Shown here: in pieces, positions 8,740-18,300 of the stretch | Layout of the letters: each line of letters opens with the position of its first letter | Position numbering within the stretch: the first letter of the stretch is position 1 | Origin: CAJINA01 sp964636125 | Lineage (GTDB): Bacteria > Desulfobacterota > Desulfobacteria > Desulfobacterales > CAJINA01 | DNA: 64,000 nucleotides | Direction: 5' to 3' | NCBI GenBank assembly: GCA_964636125.1 | Contig: CAZWPX010000003.1 | Location: 1-64,000, forward strand | Made by a program: the position numbers and the translations under genes | The notes under the pieces: model-generated | Seen by the model: only the letters and a program-made list of their open reading frames with translations | Databases searched by the model: none | What the model was told of the DNA's origin: nothing

Positions 8740-9912
8740 ATGACACACAAACTCAATCGACGCAGGTTTATGCTTTGCAGTGCCGCCATGCTCTGTTCAC
8801 AGTTACCGGCTGAGGCGTCCTGGCTGTTGCCGGTTTCCAGTGGCAATGAGGCCGATATCAGGGGGCACATTTTCAAAGGCGATGGACCTGAACATCCAGG
8901 CAAATGGTCTAAAGAGGCCTACCACTACAAGAAACTTGCCGATGCCCAGACGGCCTGCGGTATCTGCCCGCACACCTGTATCCTGGCACCCGGTGACCGG
9001 AGTATCTGCCGTTCCCGGGTGAACATCGACGGGACGCTCTACAGCCTGGTCTACGGCAATCCCTGTGCGATCCACGTGGACCCCATTGAAAAGAAACCCT
9101 TGTACCATTTTCTGCCCGGTTCAAGCTCTTTTTCAGTTGCCACCACGGGATGCAATTTACGCTGCCTGAACTGCCAGAACTGGGAAATCTCACAGCGCAA
9201 ACCGCATGAGGTCCGACATGCCGAACTGTTTCCGGCAGACCTGGTCCGGATGGCGGCCAAGAACAGTTGCACATCGGTGGCCTACACCTACTCCGAACCG
9301 GTCACATTCTACGAATATACCCTGGACAGCGCCAGGGAAGCCAAACGGGCAGGAATCCGGAATGTCCTTATTTCAGCTGGTTACATTAATGAAAAGCCGC
9401 TGGTCGATCTTTGCCGGGTCGTGGACGGCGCCAATGTGAATCTCAAGTCTTTCAGTGACGGGCTCTACCGGCGCCTGAACGGTGCCCGGCTCGATCCGGT
9501 CCTCAAAACCTTCAAGATCCTGCACGCCCAGCAGGTGCATTTTGAAATGACCAACCTGGTAGTACCGGGCTATGTGGATGACCCGGATATGGTAAAAAGG
9601 ATGTGCGCCTGGATACTGGCAAATCTCGGACCGGACCACCCGCTGCACTTTTCACGTTTCTTCCCGAAATACAAACTGGATCGCATCGCCCCGACCCCAC
9701 TGAGCACCCTGGAGCAGTTTCGTGAAATCGCCCTGGATGCCGGCATCCGTTATGTCTACCTGGGCAATGTGCCGGGGCATGTGGGCAACAACACCCGCTG
9801 CCACCAGTGCAAGCAGACGCTCATACGGCGAAAAGGCTATCGTATCACTGAAAACCATCTGGAAAGGGGATCCTGCAAGTTTTGCGGTACTTCCATACCG
9901 GGGGTTTGGTAG
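8740..9912 (+). CDS. AmmeMemoRadiSam system radical SAM enzyme with Tat-like leader
   Basis: A 390-residue radical SAM protein. The cluster motif C-x3-C-x2-C is Cys138, Cys142 and Cys145 (TTGCNLRCLNCQNW). An upstream Cys-rich segment (CGICPHTC, about 73-80, then SIC at 90) and a C-terminal CHQC ... CKFC pair (a probable zinc ribbon) match the MEMO-associated branch of the family. The N terminus reads NRRRFMLCSAAML, a twin-arginine motif and hydrophobic stretch ending near AEA, which would send the folded enzyme through the Tat pathway or anchor it. An AAGGGG ribosome site precedes the ATG. It belongs with the MEMO-AMMECR1 fusion upstream, separated by repeats and an assembly gap. The substrate is unknown. 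Confidence 0.88.
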   Translation: MTHKLNRRRFMLCSAAMLCSQLPAEASWLLPVSSGNEADIRGHIFKGDGPEHPGKWSKEAYHYKKLADAQTACGICPHTCILAPGDRSICRSRVNIDGTLYSLVYGNPCAIHVDPIEKKPLYHFLPGSSSFSVATTGCNLRCLNCQNWEISQRKPHEVRHAELFPADLVRMAAKNSCTSVAYTYSEPVTFYEYTLDSAREAKRAGIRNVLISAGYINEKPLVDLCRVVDGANVNLKSFSDGLYRRLNGARLDPVLKTFKILHAQQVHFEMTNLVVPGYVDDPDMVKRMCAWILANLGPDHPLHFSRFFPKYKLDRIAPTPLSTLEQFREIALDAGIRYVYLGNVPGHVGNNTRCHQCKQTLIRRKGYRITENHLERGSCKFCGTSIPGVW

Positions 9913-9936
9913 GGCAGCGTTTGGGGCCTATCCTCT

Positions 9937-10011
9937 TGCACGTGATCTTAATCTTAATCTTGATCCCTGTGTTAATATGCAAAAAAGATTACGATTAAGA
10001 GCAAGATCAAG
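9937..10011. repeat. inverted heptamer-type repeat (GATCTTAATCTTGATC)
   Basis: A run of AATCTTA/AATCTTG units (about 9943-9966) faces inverted units at 9987-10011 (GATTACGATTAAGAGCAAGATC). A shorter reverse copy (GATCTTAATCTTGATCCC on the minus strand) lies at 52768-52790. The A-run loop and imperfect arms argue against a simple terminator, although one may be formed after the radical SAM gene. Confidence 0.6.
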
Positions 10012-10095
10012 AAAGCCCCAAGCCTCGCTGCTCCGCACTGGTTGATCCAGATTAGGCATTTTGACACAGCCTCTGACCAGGTTTTAAAAGGCTGA

Positions 10096-10677
10096 CTAAT
10101 GCCTGAAAGCCTTCTCGATTTCCTGATCCAGCTCCGCCTCACCGTTTTTGGCCTTGAATTCCTGCCATTTGGCCTCGTCGCTCTTAAAAGTGGTCGTGAG
10201 CTGTGCCTTGACCGCTTCCTTGACGACCACCGGGTCCATCACCACCAGGACATAGAGTTCAGAACTGGGTGATATCCACGTGTCTTTCTGCCGGGAGCCG
10301 CTGAGAGTCTCATTTGTAATCTGCTTGGTCATCTGTTTTGAGAAACGATCCACCAACTGGTCGTCCCCCAGCCCGGTTTGCTGGACGAAGTTTTTGACCA
10401 GGGCTTCCACCTTGGTGGATGTCTGCCGGGCGAGTTCATTCCGCCCGTGGGCCAGGGCTTCGGTTTTGGCAAACTGCATGCCGGATTTCCCGATAACCGC
10501 AGATCCCACAGCGGATATACTGCCTTCGGCATGGCCATTTAAGACCCACGCCGGTGCGTGCTTAAATTCTTCTTCCAGGACCTCATTGTCTACTTTTTTT
10601 ACTTTTTGGCTGCAACCGGTGGCCAGCAGACAACCGGCAGACAGGATCAGGATCAATATACATACGCGTTTTAACAT
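10096..10677 (-). CDS. LPP20-family lipoprotein
   Basis: About 193 residues from the ATG at 10677, chosen because GGGAGGT lies 5 nt before it; an in-frame longer start at 10716 lacks this. The leader MLKRVCILILILSAG runs to a lipobox ATGC. The mature part has the LPP20 pattern: APAWVLNG, a G-S-A-V-G segment, then a long Ala/Glu helix (AKTEALAHGRNELARQ). Family members are envelope lipoproteins of poorly known function, some linked to motility or surface organelles. It is the last gene in a four-lipoprotein minus-strand cluster, 84 nt after its upstream neighbour. Confidence 0.85.
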   Translation of the reverse strand: MLKRVCILILILSAGCLLATGCSQKVKKVDNEVLEEEFKHAPAWVLNGHAEGSISAVGSAVIGKSGMQFAKTEALAHGRNELARQTSTKVEALVKNFVQQTGLGDDQLVDRFSKQMTKQITNETLSGSRQKDTWISPSSELYVLVVMDPVVVKEAVKAQLTTTFKSDEAKWQEFKAKNGEAELDQEIEKAFRH

Positions 10678-10761
10678 GGCGTACCTCCCTGGTTCAATTG
10701 TGTGTTCGTGCAGCATACATCTGCGTTAACTCGCTATCCCCCGGCCATCTGACCGGCTATT

Positions 10762-11778
10762 TCACTCGATCGGTCTCTCCTCCGTGGCGTTGCCACTGCC
10801 AATGGCGGCCACCAGTTTTTTTGCCAGTGTCCGGGAAACGTGCAACGCGGCTTTACGGGCGGCTTCAGACTGGTCCACGTGGCCTTTGCGGACATTCTCG
10901 CTGAAGGTTGCGACGACCGCGTCGGTACCGGTTTCGATGAGTCTGGCTGTGGCTGTGGCCCGCACGAAGGCTGCCCTGGGGTTGTTCAGTTCCAGGGGGC
11001 TGATTTTAACCACCCCGATGATCAGGGCATCGGCGGTATTCCTGTCATCTCCCAACAGGAAACCGCTTGCGGTGAGGGTGCCGGAGACCTGTTCAAGTGC
11101 CAGTGAACTCCAGTCGCCGGAAAAATTTATAAAAAACCGCAGCTGTGAGCGCAGCGCCACCAACTCTGCGGCAATTGCCTCAACGTCAACCTCCGAACCG
11201 GCCCTGGCAGGGTAATTCAGCACCCGCAGGCGGCTCTCCAGGGCCTGTTGATGTAAAACCCCGGAAATAATACGGTTGAGGATCACCATCCGTTGAAAAC
11301 GGCCCTGGGTCTGGCCAAGGGTTTTTACCTGCGCCAGGGTGCGTGCGGCGACTGTTTCAAGTTCCGTTGCCCAATCGCGCGCGGCCTGCATTCTGTCGAT
11401 GACAGCCAGGGCATGATAGGGCAGCGGGCCCGCAGATTCCCAGGCCCTTCCGATTTTCGCGCCTTTAAGCTCAACAGCGGAAATAATGGCTATTTTGGAT
11501 TCAACTGTTTTTTCAAATAGTTCGGTATTGTTCGGACCTATGGCGGATAGGGCAAAAGTGGTGGTTTCGGATTGAACCCGGGATTCAAAGATTCCGGATA
11601 GCGCAGCCAGGGCCTGCCGGCGGGCCTCCATGGCGGTTGCGCCGGATCCCTGGGCGGTGAGGTATCGGGCTTCTGGAAAGTTCGCTGGTTTTTCAACCGG
11701 CGGCTTTTTATCAGGGCTGCCGCAGCCTGTAGCCAACAAGGCCGCCAGCCCAAAAGTAACCACGAGTTTTTTCAGCAT
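10762..11778 (-). CDS. lipoprotein with LPP20-like N-terminal domain
   Basis: A 338-residue lipoprotein with leader MLKKLVVTFGLAALL and lipobox ATGC. The first mature domain (about 35-140) repeats the LPP20 pattern: LTAQGSGATAMEARRQALAAL, that is a short G-x-G strand then an Ala-rich helix. The second half (about 215-325) has alternating strands and a helix KAALHVSRTLAKKLV and may be a second domain of related fold. AAGGAGG lies 6 nt before the ATG. It is followed 84 nt on by the smaller LPP20 protein, suggesting the two act together. No catalytic motif is visible. Confidence 0.75.
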   Translation of the reverse strand: MLKKLVVTFGLAALLATGCGSPDKKPPVEKPANFPEARYLTAQGSGATAMEARRQALAALSGIFESRVQSETTTFALSAIGPNNTELFEKTVESKIAIISAVELKGAKIGRAWESAGPLPYHALAVIDRMQAARDWATELETVAARTLAQVKTLGQTQGRFQRMVILNRIISGVLHQQALESRLRVLNYPARAGSEVDVEAIAAELVALRSQLRFFINFSGDWSSLALEQVSGTLTASGFLLGDDRNTADALIIGVVKISPLELNNPRAAFVRATATARLIETGTDAVVATFSENVRKGHVDQSEAARKAALHVSRTLAKKLVAAIGSGNATEERPIE

Positions 11779-11799
11779 GCTGCGCCTCCTTGCGCCGGT

Positions 11800-13167
11800 T
11801 TAATCATTCGATGTCTTAGGGGAAAAGCGACCATCATGAACAATATAAGTCGTTTTCCCGGCCTGTACCAGAATATTTTCTAATTCGTACGGCCGGTGAT
11901 CACAGGATACGGAATTAACCCTGTAATCTCCGGGTGGTAGAAACAGTCGGGTCATATAGATTTCACCCGGCAGGGTCCGCCAGGAGCGGGTGTCGGCCTG
12001 TTCTATAAACAGGTTGGCAATATTCAGGGCTGTTTTCAGCGCATTTTCGACATTCTCGTCACTGTTTTTAGAAAGGCTGTCGATGACGACCTGTTTCACA
12101 ACGGCCCGGGCTATCGCTTTGGTAATGATCCGGGCCTTTTTGTCCTCCAGGTTCTTGAGGGCGATACGGCCAATATCTTCCACCAGGTAGAGGGGGCTCT
12201 CCATGCGTCCGGCCTGTGAGTCCAGCACCAGTTGGTGATGATTGCACGCCGTGGGTAACAGCAGCAGCCGCGGGTAGGCGATTGTGAGCGGCCCATGTCC
12301 AGTGGGGATATGAACCTGTCCCTGGGTCTTTGCAGGTGCCCGCCCGTTGAACTGCAGGAAAACGACTTTGCCCAGCGGGCGGACATCTGCAACCGAGCGC
12401 CACCGGCGCTCAGCAATGTCCGGTAAAAGGGCCTGCACCTCTTCCATACGGTCCACTGCGGCCGCCATCCGCAGCAGATCTTCGACCAGGGTCGGCGGCA
12501 CCGGGGTGTCGTAATGGGCTTCATAGTCCTGGTAGGCATTGAAGGCCTTAAGGTAGTCGATGAAAGCGTCATCCAAAGCCTGGTCCGCTTCGTGCAAGGT
12601 GCCGCTCAGATAGCGGCCGAAGGCATCTTCCCGGTATACATTCTTTTCCTCATATTTTTCATTGAAAAGAGAGAGCAGGGTGTCAAGCCGCCGGCACTCT
12701 ACCAGGGCTTCATCGTGCTCACCGGACTGGAGGTACCCGGTGGCGGACATCATGTTGATCAGGGCCCGTTCGTAATCTTCACCGGCATATTTAATAAGAT
12801 ATTCGTTGGTGACCAGGGAGGCTGCCTGGCGACTGATACTCTCTGTCCAGAGATTTTCGGCCAAACGCTCGGCGGCATGGAATTTTTCCTGGGCGGCTTC
12901 GAAATCCCGGCATTGCAGGTGCACCATCGCGGCATCCAGCAGGTAGAGCAACTCGGCGTTGCTGCCATATTGGCCGCGGCTGGTCTCAATCTGCCGGGTG
13001 GCCAGCAGGCACTGACCGTTCTGCAGTTGGGTGAAGAGCCGGTTGTAGTCCAGATGGGTCCCACAGCCGCTGAAAAACAGGCCGGCCAGAATGACAATGG
13101 CCGATCTTAAAAACAGCGGGTTCCAGGACTGGGACTGGGGAACCGGGTGTCTGGTCAGGTTGTGCAT
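11800..13167 (-). CDS. COG3014-type TPR-like lipoprotein
   Basis: A 455-residue lipoprotein. An N-terminal hydrophobic segment ends in lipobox FFSGC (about residue 35). Residues about 45-260 are helical and TPR-like, with paired helices such as AEQ/LLYLLDAAM and YERALINMMSATGYL, matching the COG3014 lipoproteins. The C-terminal half has beta-rich segments and ends near GDYRVN, a pattern common in proteins that coat or bind outer-membrane partners. The ribosome site is weak (CCAGGA next to the ATG). The gene starts 9 nt after the LpoB-like gene, so both are likely on one transcript. Confidence 0.8.
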   Translation of the reverse strand: MHNLTRHPVPQSQSWNPLFLRSAIVILAGLFFSGCGTHLDYNRLFTQLQNGQCLLATRQIETSRGQYGSNAELLYLLDAAMVHLQCRDFEAAQEKFHAAERLAENLWTESISRQAASLVTNEYLIKYAGEDYERALINMMSATGYLQSGEHDEALVECRRLDTLLSLFNEKYEEKNVYREDAFGRYLSGTLHEADQALDDAFIDYLKAFNAYQDYEAHYDTPVPPTLVEDLLRMAAAVDRMEEVQALLPDIAERRWRSVADVRPLGKVVFLQFNGRAPAKTQGQVHIPTGHGPLTIAYPRLLLLPTACNHHQLVLDSQAGRMESPLYLVEDIGRIALKNLEDKKARIITKAIARAVVKQVVIDSLSKNSDENVENALKTALNIANLFIEQADTRSWRTLPGEIYMTRLFLPPGDYRVNSVSCDHRPYELENILVQAGKTTYIVHDGRFSPKTSND

Positions 13168-13176
13168 GTCCTGGAT

Positions 13177-13797
13177 TTAAAACCCGAAACGGCTCTGTTT
13201 TACGAGTTTTTTAATTTTCTTTTCTCCCAGCCAGACCTTTTTGTGGTTTTCAATTTGGACCAGTTCAAGATTGACCTGATAGTATTTAACCTGTTTGCCC
13301 TCAACCCGGTCGGTAATGGTATTGATCGACCCCTGGAGCATAAAATCGGCACCCACTTCCTGGCCTTCTTCTTTAGCGGTTTCTTCAGAAGCATGGGCTG
13401 CCTGGTCAATACGTTCTTCCCTGAGTTCCCCCCGTTCTCCGCTGCTGGCCACAAAATCAATCTCACCCGAATTCACCAGGGCACGCTCTAAGTCTTTGAC
13501 AAAAGTGCGGGTATTGATGTGTTCATCACTCCGGTTGCGCACCGCACCGACAATTACCGCCGGGGTATGGCCGGCATGGGATTGTTTATACCGATCAAGC
13601 CAGTTGCGGCTGGTTACATCCTTGATCATCTCTTCTGACACCAGGCGCGAATCTGTATCATTCCACTGGCCGCTGAGATCGACAGTTTCATCCACTTCGA
13701 GGCGTTCCACTTTGGTTGAGGCACAGCCGGCAAACAGCAACAGGGCCAGACAGACGGCCACGGCTGATATGGACAGGGTTCGTTTGATTGGCATCAT
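13177..13797 (-). CDS. LpoB-like penicillin-binding-protein activator lipoprotein
   Basis: About 206 residues from the ATG at 13797, preceded 8 nt upstream by GGAGGG (a TTG at 13803 is a possible alternative). The leader ends with lipobox LLFAGC. The mature part has the LpoB/FlgO pattern: LVSEEMIKDV, AVIVGAVRNRSDEHINT, then FVKDLERALVNSG and DFMLQGSIN, and ends in a basic WLGEKKIKKLVKQ tail. Family members sit in the outer membrane and activate a class A penicillin-binding protein, but no PBP gene is nearby, so that role is inferred. It is first in the four-lipoprotein cluster and lies next to a likely promoter. Confidence 0.83.
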   Translation of the reverse strand: MMPIKRTLSISAVAVCLALLLFAGCASTKVERLEVDETVDLSGQWNDTDSRLVSEEMIKDVTSRNWLDRYKQSHAGHTPAVIVGAVRNRSDEHINTRTFVKDLERALVNSGEIDFVASSGERGELREERIDQAAHASEETAKEEGQEVGADFMLQGSINTITDRVEGKQVKYYQVNLELVQIENHKKVWLGEKKIKKLVKQSRFGF

Positions 13798-13848
13798 CTT
13801 CAATTCCCTCCTTGGATCAGGATTTATTCACATCGGACTGTATTTGCT

Positions 13849-13877
13849 AAAGTATAAGAGCTATATGTCAATGTCAA
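13849..13877 (-). promoter_or_regulatory. putative sigma-70 promoter of lipoprotein cluster
   Basis: On the minus strand TTGACA (13877-13872) is immediately repeated (13871-13866). Downstream TACTTT (13854-13849) lies at a 17-base spacing and TATACT (13856-13851) at 15. The start of the LpoB-like gene is about 50 nt further. Two overlapping -10 candidates make the exact start uncertain. Confidence 0.5.
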
Positions 13878-14091
13878 CTGCACGAATGTTGTCACCGCTG
13901 AAGAGAGCAGGTTCTTAGGACCGAATTAATTCCCTGTTGGCATATGGATGCACATGCTGTAGAAAAACAGAGTTGTTAGCGCCACAGGCGCTCATGACTG
14001 AATATGAGCCATCTGTATTTATTCCGGCCTCAAATAAACTGGTCCTCAGGACCAGGTCAGAGACGTTGGGCCATAACGCAGCAGGAGACCT

Positions 14092-15357
14092 ATGATCGTT
14101 GATATTATCGCAACCGGCGATGAAATCCGGACCGGCACCCTGGTTGACAGCAACTCCGCCTACATTGCCGCCAGACTTGAAGAAGCAGGGGTTCCCATCG
14201 CCCGGCACACGTGTGTCGGCGATGATCTTGCCGACTTGCAGACACTCTTTAAGGAAACGGCCCAACGCGCGGATATCGCGGTTGTCACCGGCGGGTTGGG
14301 CCCCACGGTGGATGACCTGACCGCCCGGGCGGCAGCTGAGGCCAAGGGCGTGGACCTGCGCCCGGATTCTGAAGCGCTGGATTTGATGACCCGCTTTTAC
14401 AAAACCCGAAACTACACCCTGAACTCACAAAACCGCAGGCAGGCCAGCTTGCCGGAGACAGCCGCCTGTATCGCCAACCCGGTGGGCACGGCGCCCGGTT
14501 TTGAATTGCGCATGGAAAGGTGTGTTTTCTACTTCATGCCCGGGGTCCCACACGAAATGCGCCGGATGCTCAAAGATTCCGTCTTACCCGCAATCCAGGC
14601 AGCCAAAGGAGTGAAACAGCCGGTACCCGCGGTTAGAACCATCTGCTCGTTTGGCCTGCCGGAATCCATTGTGGATGAAAAACTTTCAGGCATCGCGCAG
14701 AAATTTCCTGACCTAAAGCTGGGCCTGCGGGCTTCATTTCCCATTATCCAGGTAAAATTGTATGTTCGCAACCTTGCTGGCGCAGACCTGGATTTTCAGC
14801 TTGATACCGCTGACAAATGGGTCTGTGATCGTTTGGGGGATACTGTTTTTTCACGTTCCGGCGAAGCCATGGAAACAGCGCTGGGTAAACTTTTAAGCGT
14901 TCAAAAAGCGACGCTGGCCGTGGCCGAGAGCTGTACGGGCGGCCTGATTTCCAGCCTGCTGACCGATGTGCCCGGCAGCTCCGCATATTTTCTGTTTTCC
15001 GGAGTTACTTACGCCAATCAGGCCAAGGAAAAAATTCTGGGGGTTCCCCCTGAAACCCTGGCGCATTACGGCGCAGTGCATGCGGAAACAGCCCGACTGA
15101 TGGCCTGCGGCGCCCGCAAGCTATCCGGTGCCGACTATGCCATTGCTACCAGCGGCATAGCCGGCCCGGACGGCGGGAGCGATGATAAACCGGTGGGAAC
15201 CCTTTGTGTGGGCCTGGCAACCCCCTGGACGTCCCGGGGATATCGGTATGACTTTCCATTGCGGGAGAGATCACAGAATAAAATACTGTTTGCAGTTGTG
15301 GCGATGAACAAGCTGCGCAAGGCACTTCTAAATACTGGAATCATGCCATCTCGCTAA
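14092..15357 (+). CDS. cinA: CinA family nicotinamide-nucleotide amidohydrolase
   Basis: A 421-residue protein of standard CinA length. The N-terminal MoaB/Mog-like domain (about 1-170) shows TGDEIRTG, VTGGLGPTVDD and the GVPHEM segment; the C-terminal domain (about 255-415) has VAESCTGG and TSGIAGPDGG, matching the nicotinamide-mononucleotide deamidase half used in pyridine-nucleotide salvage. A GGAG ribosome site precedes the ATG. Its 3' end overlaps the convergent AAA-Lon gene by 17 nt. Two hairpins, AGCGCC/GGCGCT near 13978 and CTGGTCC/GGACCAG near 14039, lie in the 288-base upstream gap, which contains no gene. Confidence 0.95.
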   Translation: MIVDIIATGDEIRTGTLVDSNSAYIAARLEEAGVPIARHTCVGDDLADLQTLFKETAQRADIAVVTGGLGPTVDDLTARAAAEAKGVDLRPDSEALDLMTRFYKTRNYTLNSQNRRQASLPETAACIANPVGTAPGFELRMERCVFYFMPGVPHEMRRMLKDSVLPAIQAAKGVKQPVPAVRTICSFGLPESIVDEKLSGIAQKFPDLKLGLRASFPIIQVKLYVRNLAGADLDFQLDTADKWVCDRLGDTVFSRSGEAMETALGKLLSVQKATLAVAESCTGGLISSLLTDVPGSSAYFLFSGVTYANQAKEKILGVPPETLAHYGAVHAETARLMACGARKLSGADYAIATSGIAGPDGGSDDKPVGTLCVGLATPWTSRGYRYDFPLRERSQNKILFAVVAMNKLRKALLNTGIMPSR

Positions 15358-18300
15358 ATTTCTGCCTGATCTTCTTGAAAACCCTGCGAAACTCGTAAAA
15401 CTGGCCATTGTCTTCTTTTTTAAATATCTCATTTACAGACAACAGCGGGTCGCGGTGCGGGTTCTGCAGGTAGGTGTGAATAGATTTCAGCCGCTTGGTA
15501 ATTTCCATCTCCATAGTTTTGCGCAACGCCTCTCTCGAGTCAAGGATACGCTGCTTCATTTCCGGGTCAGGTTTACGGCCGGCGTGTTTACCCTTTTTAT
15601 ATTCCAGGCGAATCTGATACAGTCGGTTCTGCCGCTCTTCGTACTGGGGTCCCAGCCAGATAACCTCTGGTACAAGGTCTCCAAAATGGGTGACCCCGAG
15701 GATATCTTTACCGCGTGACCAGAAACTGTAGATAAAATCCTTATCCAGATCGTAGTAGTTCTGCAGGGGCATATACATCCTACGCAGGTGCAAAAGGACC
15801 TGCTCGGTTTTCTTGCGGTGGCCGCCAATAATCACGGACCCGCCCACTTCGTCTTTCTTAACGCCCTTGGTCCAGGGGGCCCCGGTGATGCCGAAATCAT
15901 TCCAGACCGGCAGTTGCAGAACCGCTGACAATGTGTTCAGGGCCAGCGCATAGCCGGCCGAAGGCCCACCGACGTTGTAAGAGGCAGACAGCAGTTGGTG
16001 GTGTATCGTGTATTGACTGAGATAATTACCCAGCAGTTTGGGCATGCTGACCTTGGGATAGAGACCCTGCAGGTAATTTTTAACCATAGTTAATGCTTCA
16101 TGGGCTGATTGCTGCGTCATCTTGACGGCCATTTCAAGCTGGGCTGTGGCTGATCCGGAACTGGAAACCGCTCCGGTGACCATTACCCGCTCTTCTCCCA
16201 GGTTATAGGTCAGGCTGGTTGCAATCGGCAGCAGGATCCCGGACACATCATTGGCGCCCACCCCGATGATAAAACCGACCTGGGGCTCCTGGCTGAGTTC
16301 GGCCTCAAGGAACTTATCCAGCTGCACTTTGCCCTTCCGAATGGGGCTGCCCGAGATCTCTTTGACGGCCGATCGCAGGTGTGATGTGACCACCGGATAA
16401 TTATCAATGTGGCCCACCCGGGCGGTCTGTTGAATAATCTCCGCGTAGCGGTCGGCCACACTGGCCGGGTTTTTCCTTATGTCAGTAATAAGTGTCTTGG
16501 GTGCCTCAATAGCCTCCAGAATCCCCACCAGCGTCTTGAAATTGAATTTAATGAAATTCTCTTTTGCCGCCATGGATTCCTGTGATTGCGAACGGAAACG
16601 AGAAAGCACTTCATATTCCGTATTGCGCAGGCTCAAGGCTTTTTCGACAAACGCGGTATAGTCCGCCGGCGTGTTGCAGATCTCTTTGGCGGACTCTATA
16701 ATGGTTTCCACATCCAGACCCGGCGCCAGGGGAACGTCCTGGATAGATTGTTTGACGATCTCGTTAATATCGCCACGCCCCATGTGACCGGATATTTCCA
16801 TAACTTTCAAACGTTTGGATCTAATCAGGGCCGGATCGAGAATGTCAAGCCGGTTAGTAGTCAGGACGGTGAATACCCGGTTCAAAGGTATCTCGCCGTC
16901 AATCAGGTTCAGAAATTTGTTGGTCAGACGATCGGTGGGTGATCCACCGCTCTGGCTGCGTTTGGGCGCCAGTGAATCGCCCTCGTCAAAGAAGATCACT
17001 GTGGGGGCTATCATCTTGGCGATGTCGTAAACTCTTTCCAGGTTATCGATGGCGCCCTCCACCGGATTGACCGGGTCCTGCAGGGCACTGGGGCTGGTGG
17101 CAATGTCATGGATATCACTGTTTTCGCTTAACCAGGCCCGCACCAGGAATGTTTTTCCACCTCCGGGAGGACCATTCAGGACCACACCTTTTTCTTCGCT
17201 GACGCCGTAATAAAGGCAGTTGTTGCTCATTTCCGAAAACATGTCCTTGATACCCCCCACGTAATCACTCCACTTGACATTGCGGTCCATTTTGTCGACC
17301 ACTTTTTTAAACAGGTCGCCGTACGAATTTTTAGCGACCAGTTCAAAGGCCTGGCGGACCAGGAGGGAGTCATCCAGGTATTCCGGTTTGAAATCTCCCT
17401 GGATCTGGATGATGGAGTGGATCAGTTTGCGAACATAGGAGGGAATGACTTTCAGGCTGCGTTCTTTGAATATGGTGTAAAGCTTCTCCACGGCCACCTG
17501 TGTGTTTTCCGGGTCAAGGCAGGTCTCTTCCACCGCGCAATAGGGGTCCTCGATGCCCCCTACATGGATGTTGCTCCTGAGCAGTTCCAGGCGGACGACC
17601 TCATTTAAGTTGTCCGGGTTCATCCAGAATTCAGAGATGTCTATAATCTTTCCTTTTTCAACAAAGCGGCGGTAAATGGCCGAGTCGAAGCGTTCCGGCT
17701 GATCGCTGGTCGCGATCAGGAGGCAATCCCGGCGGCCATTGATGATTTCATCAATCACGATGTTTGAGGTGTCGATCAGGGTACGCTGCTGCCTTTCAAC
17801 CCCGGACTCTCGGCCGGATGCCTTGCCAAATGCGCTGTGGGCCTCTTCGACATGTCGAATGGCCGTTTTTTGGGGGTCACCCAGTGCTTTCTTGAAATAG
17901 TTGCCGGGTTCTCCGGCCAGGGCTGTTTGAAAATCATTGGGCGTCACCATGGCGTAGTCAACCGGCAGGCTCTGCTCTTCCAGGTCGGAAAGGTTATTGC
18001 TGATGGCCTTTTTGAAAATTGATTTGAGCAGGGGCAACTTTGAAAGCCGTTTGTAAAACCGCAGTTTTTTCTGCCGGTTCATTTCCATCACAAGGTCCGG
18101 ATTGACCATTTCAAGGGTTTTCCAGATAGGTTCTCCGGACAGCAGGTTCTCTTTTTTCTGCTGCAGATCCACCTCCGGCTGGACTTCATTAATGAAAATT
18201 ATTTTTTCAACGGTTTCGGTGACAGTGGCTGTTTTCCCACTGCCGCTGGGACCCGTGAAAAGCAGCAGGGGGGCTTTCGGTACTTCCGGATCACTGATAT

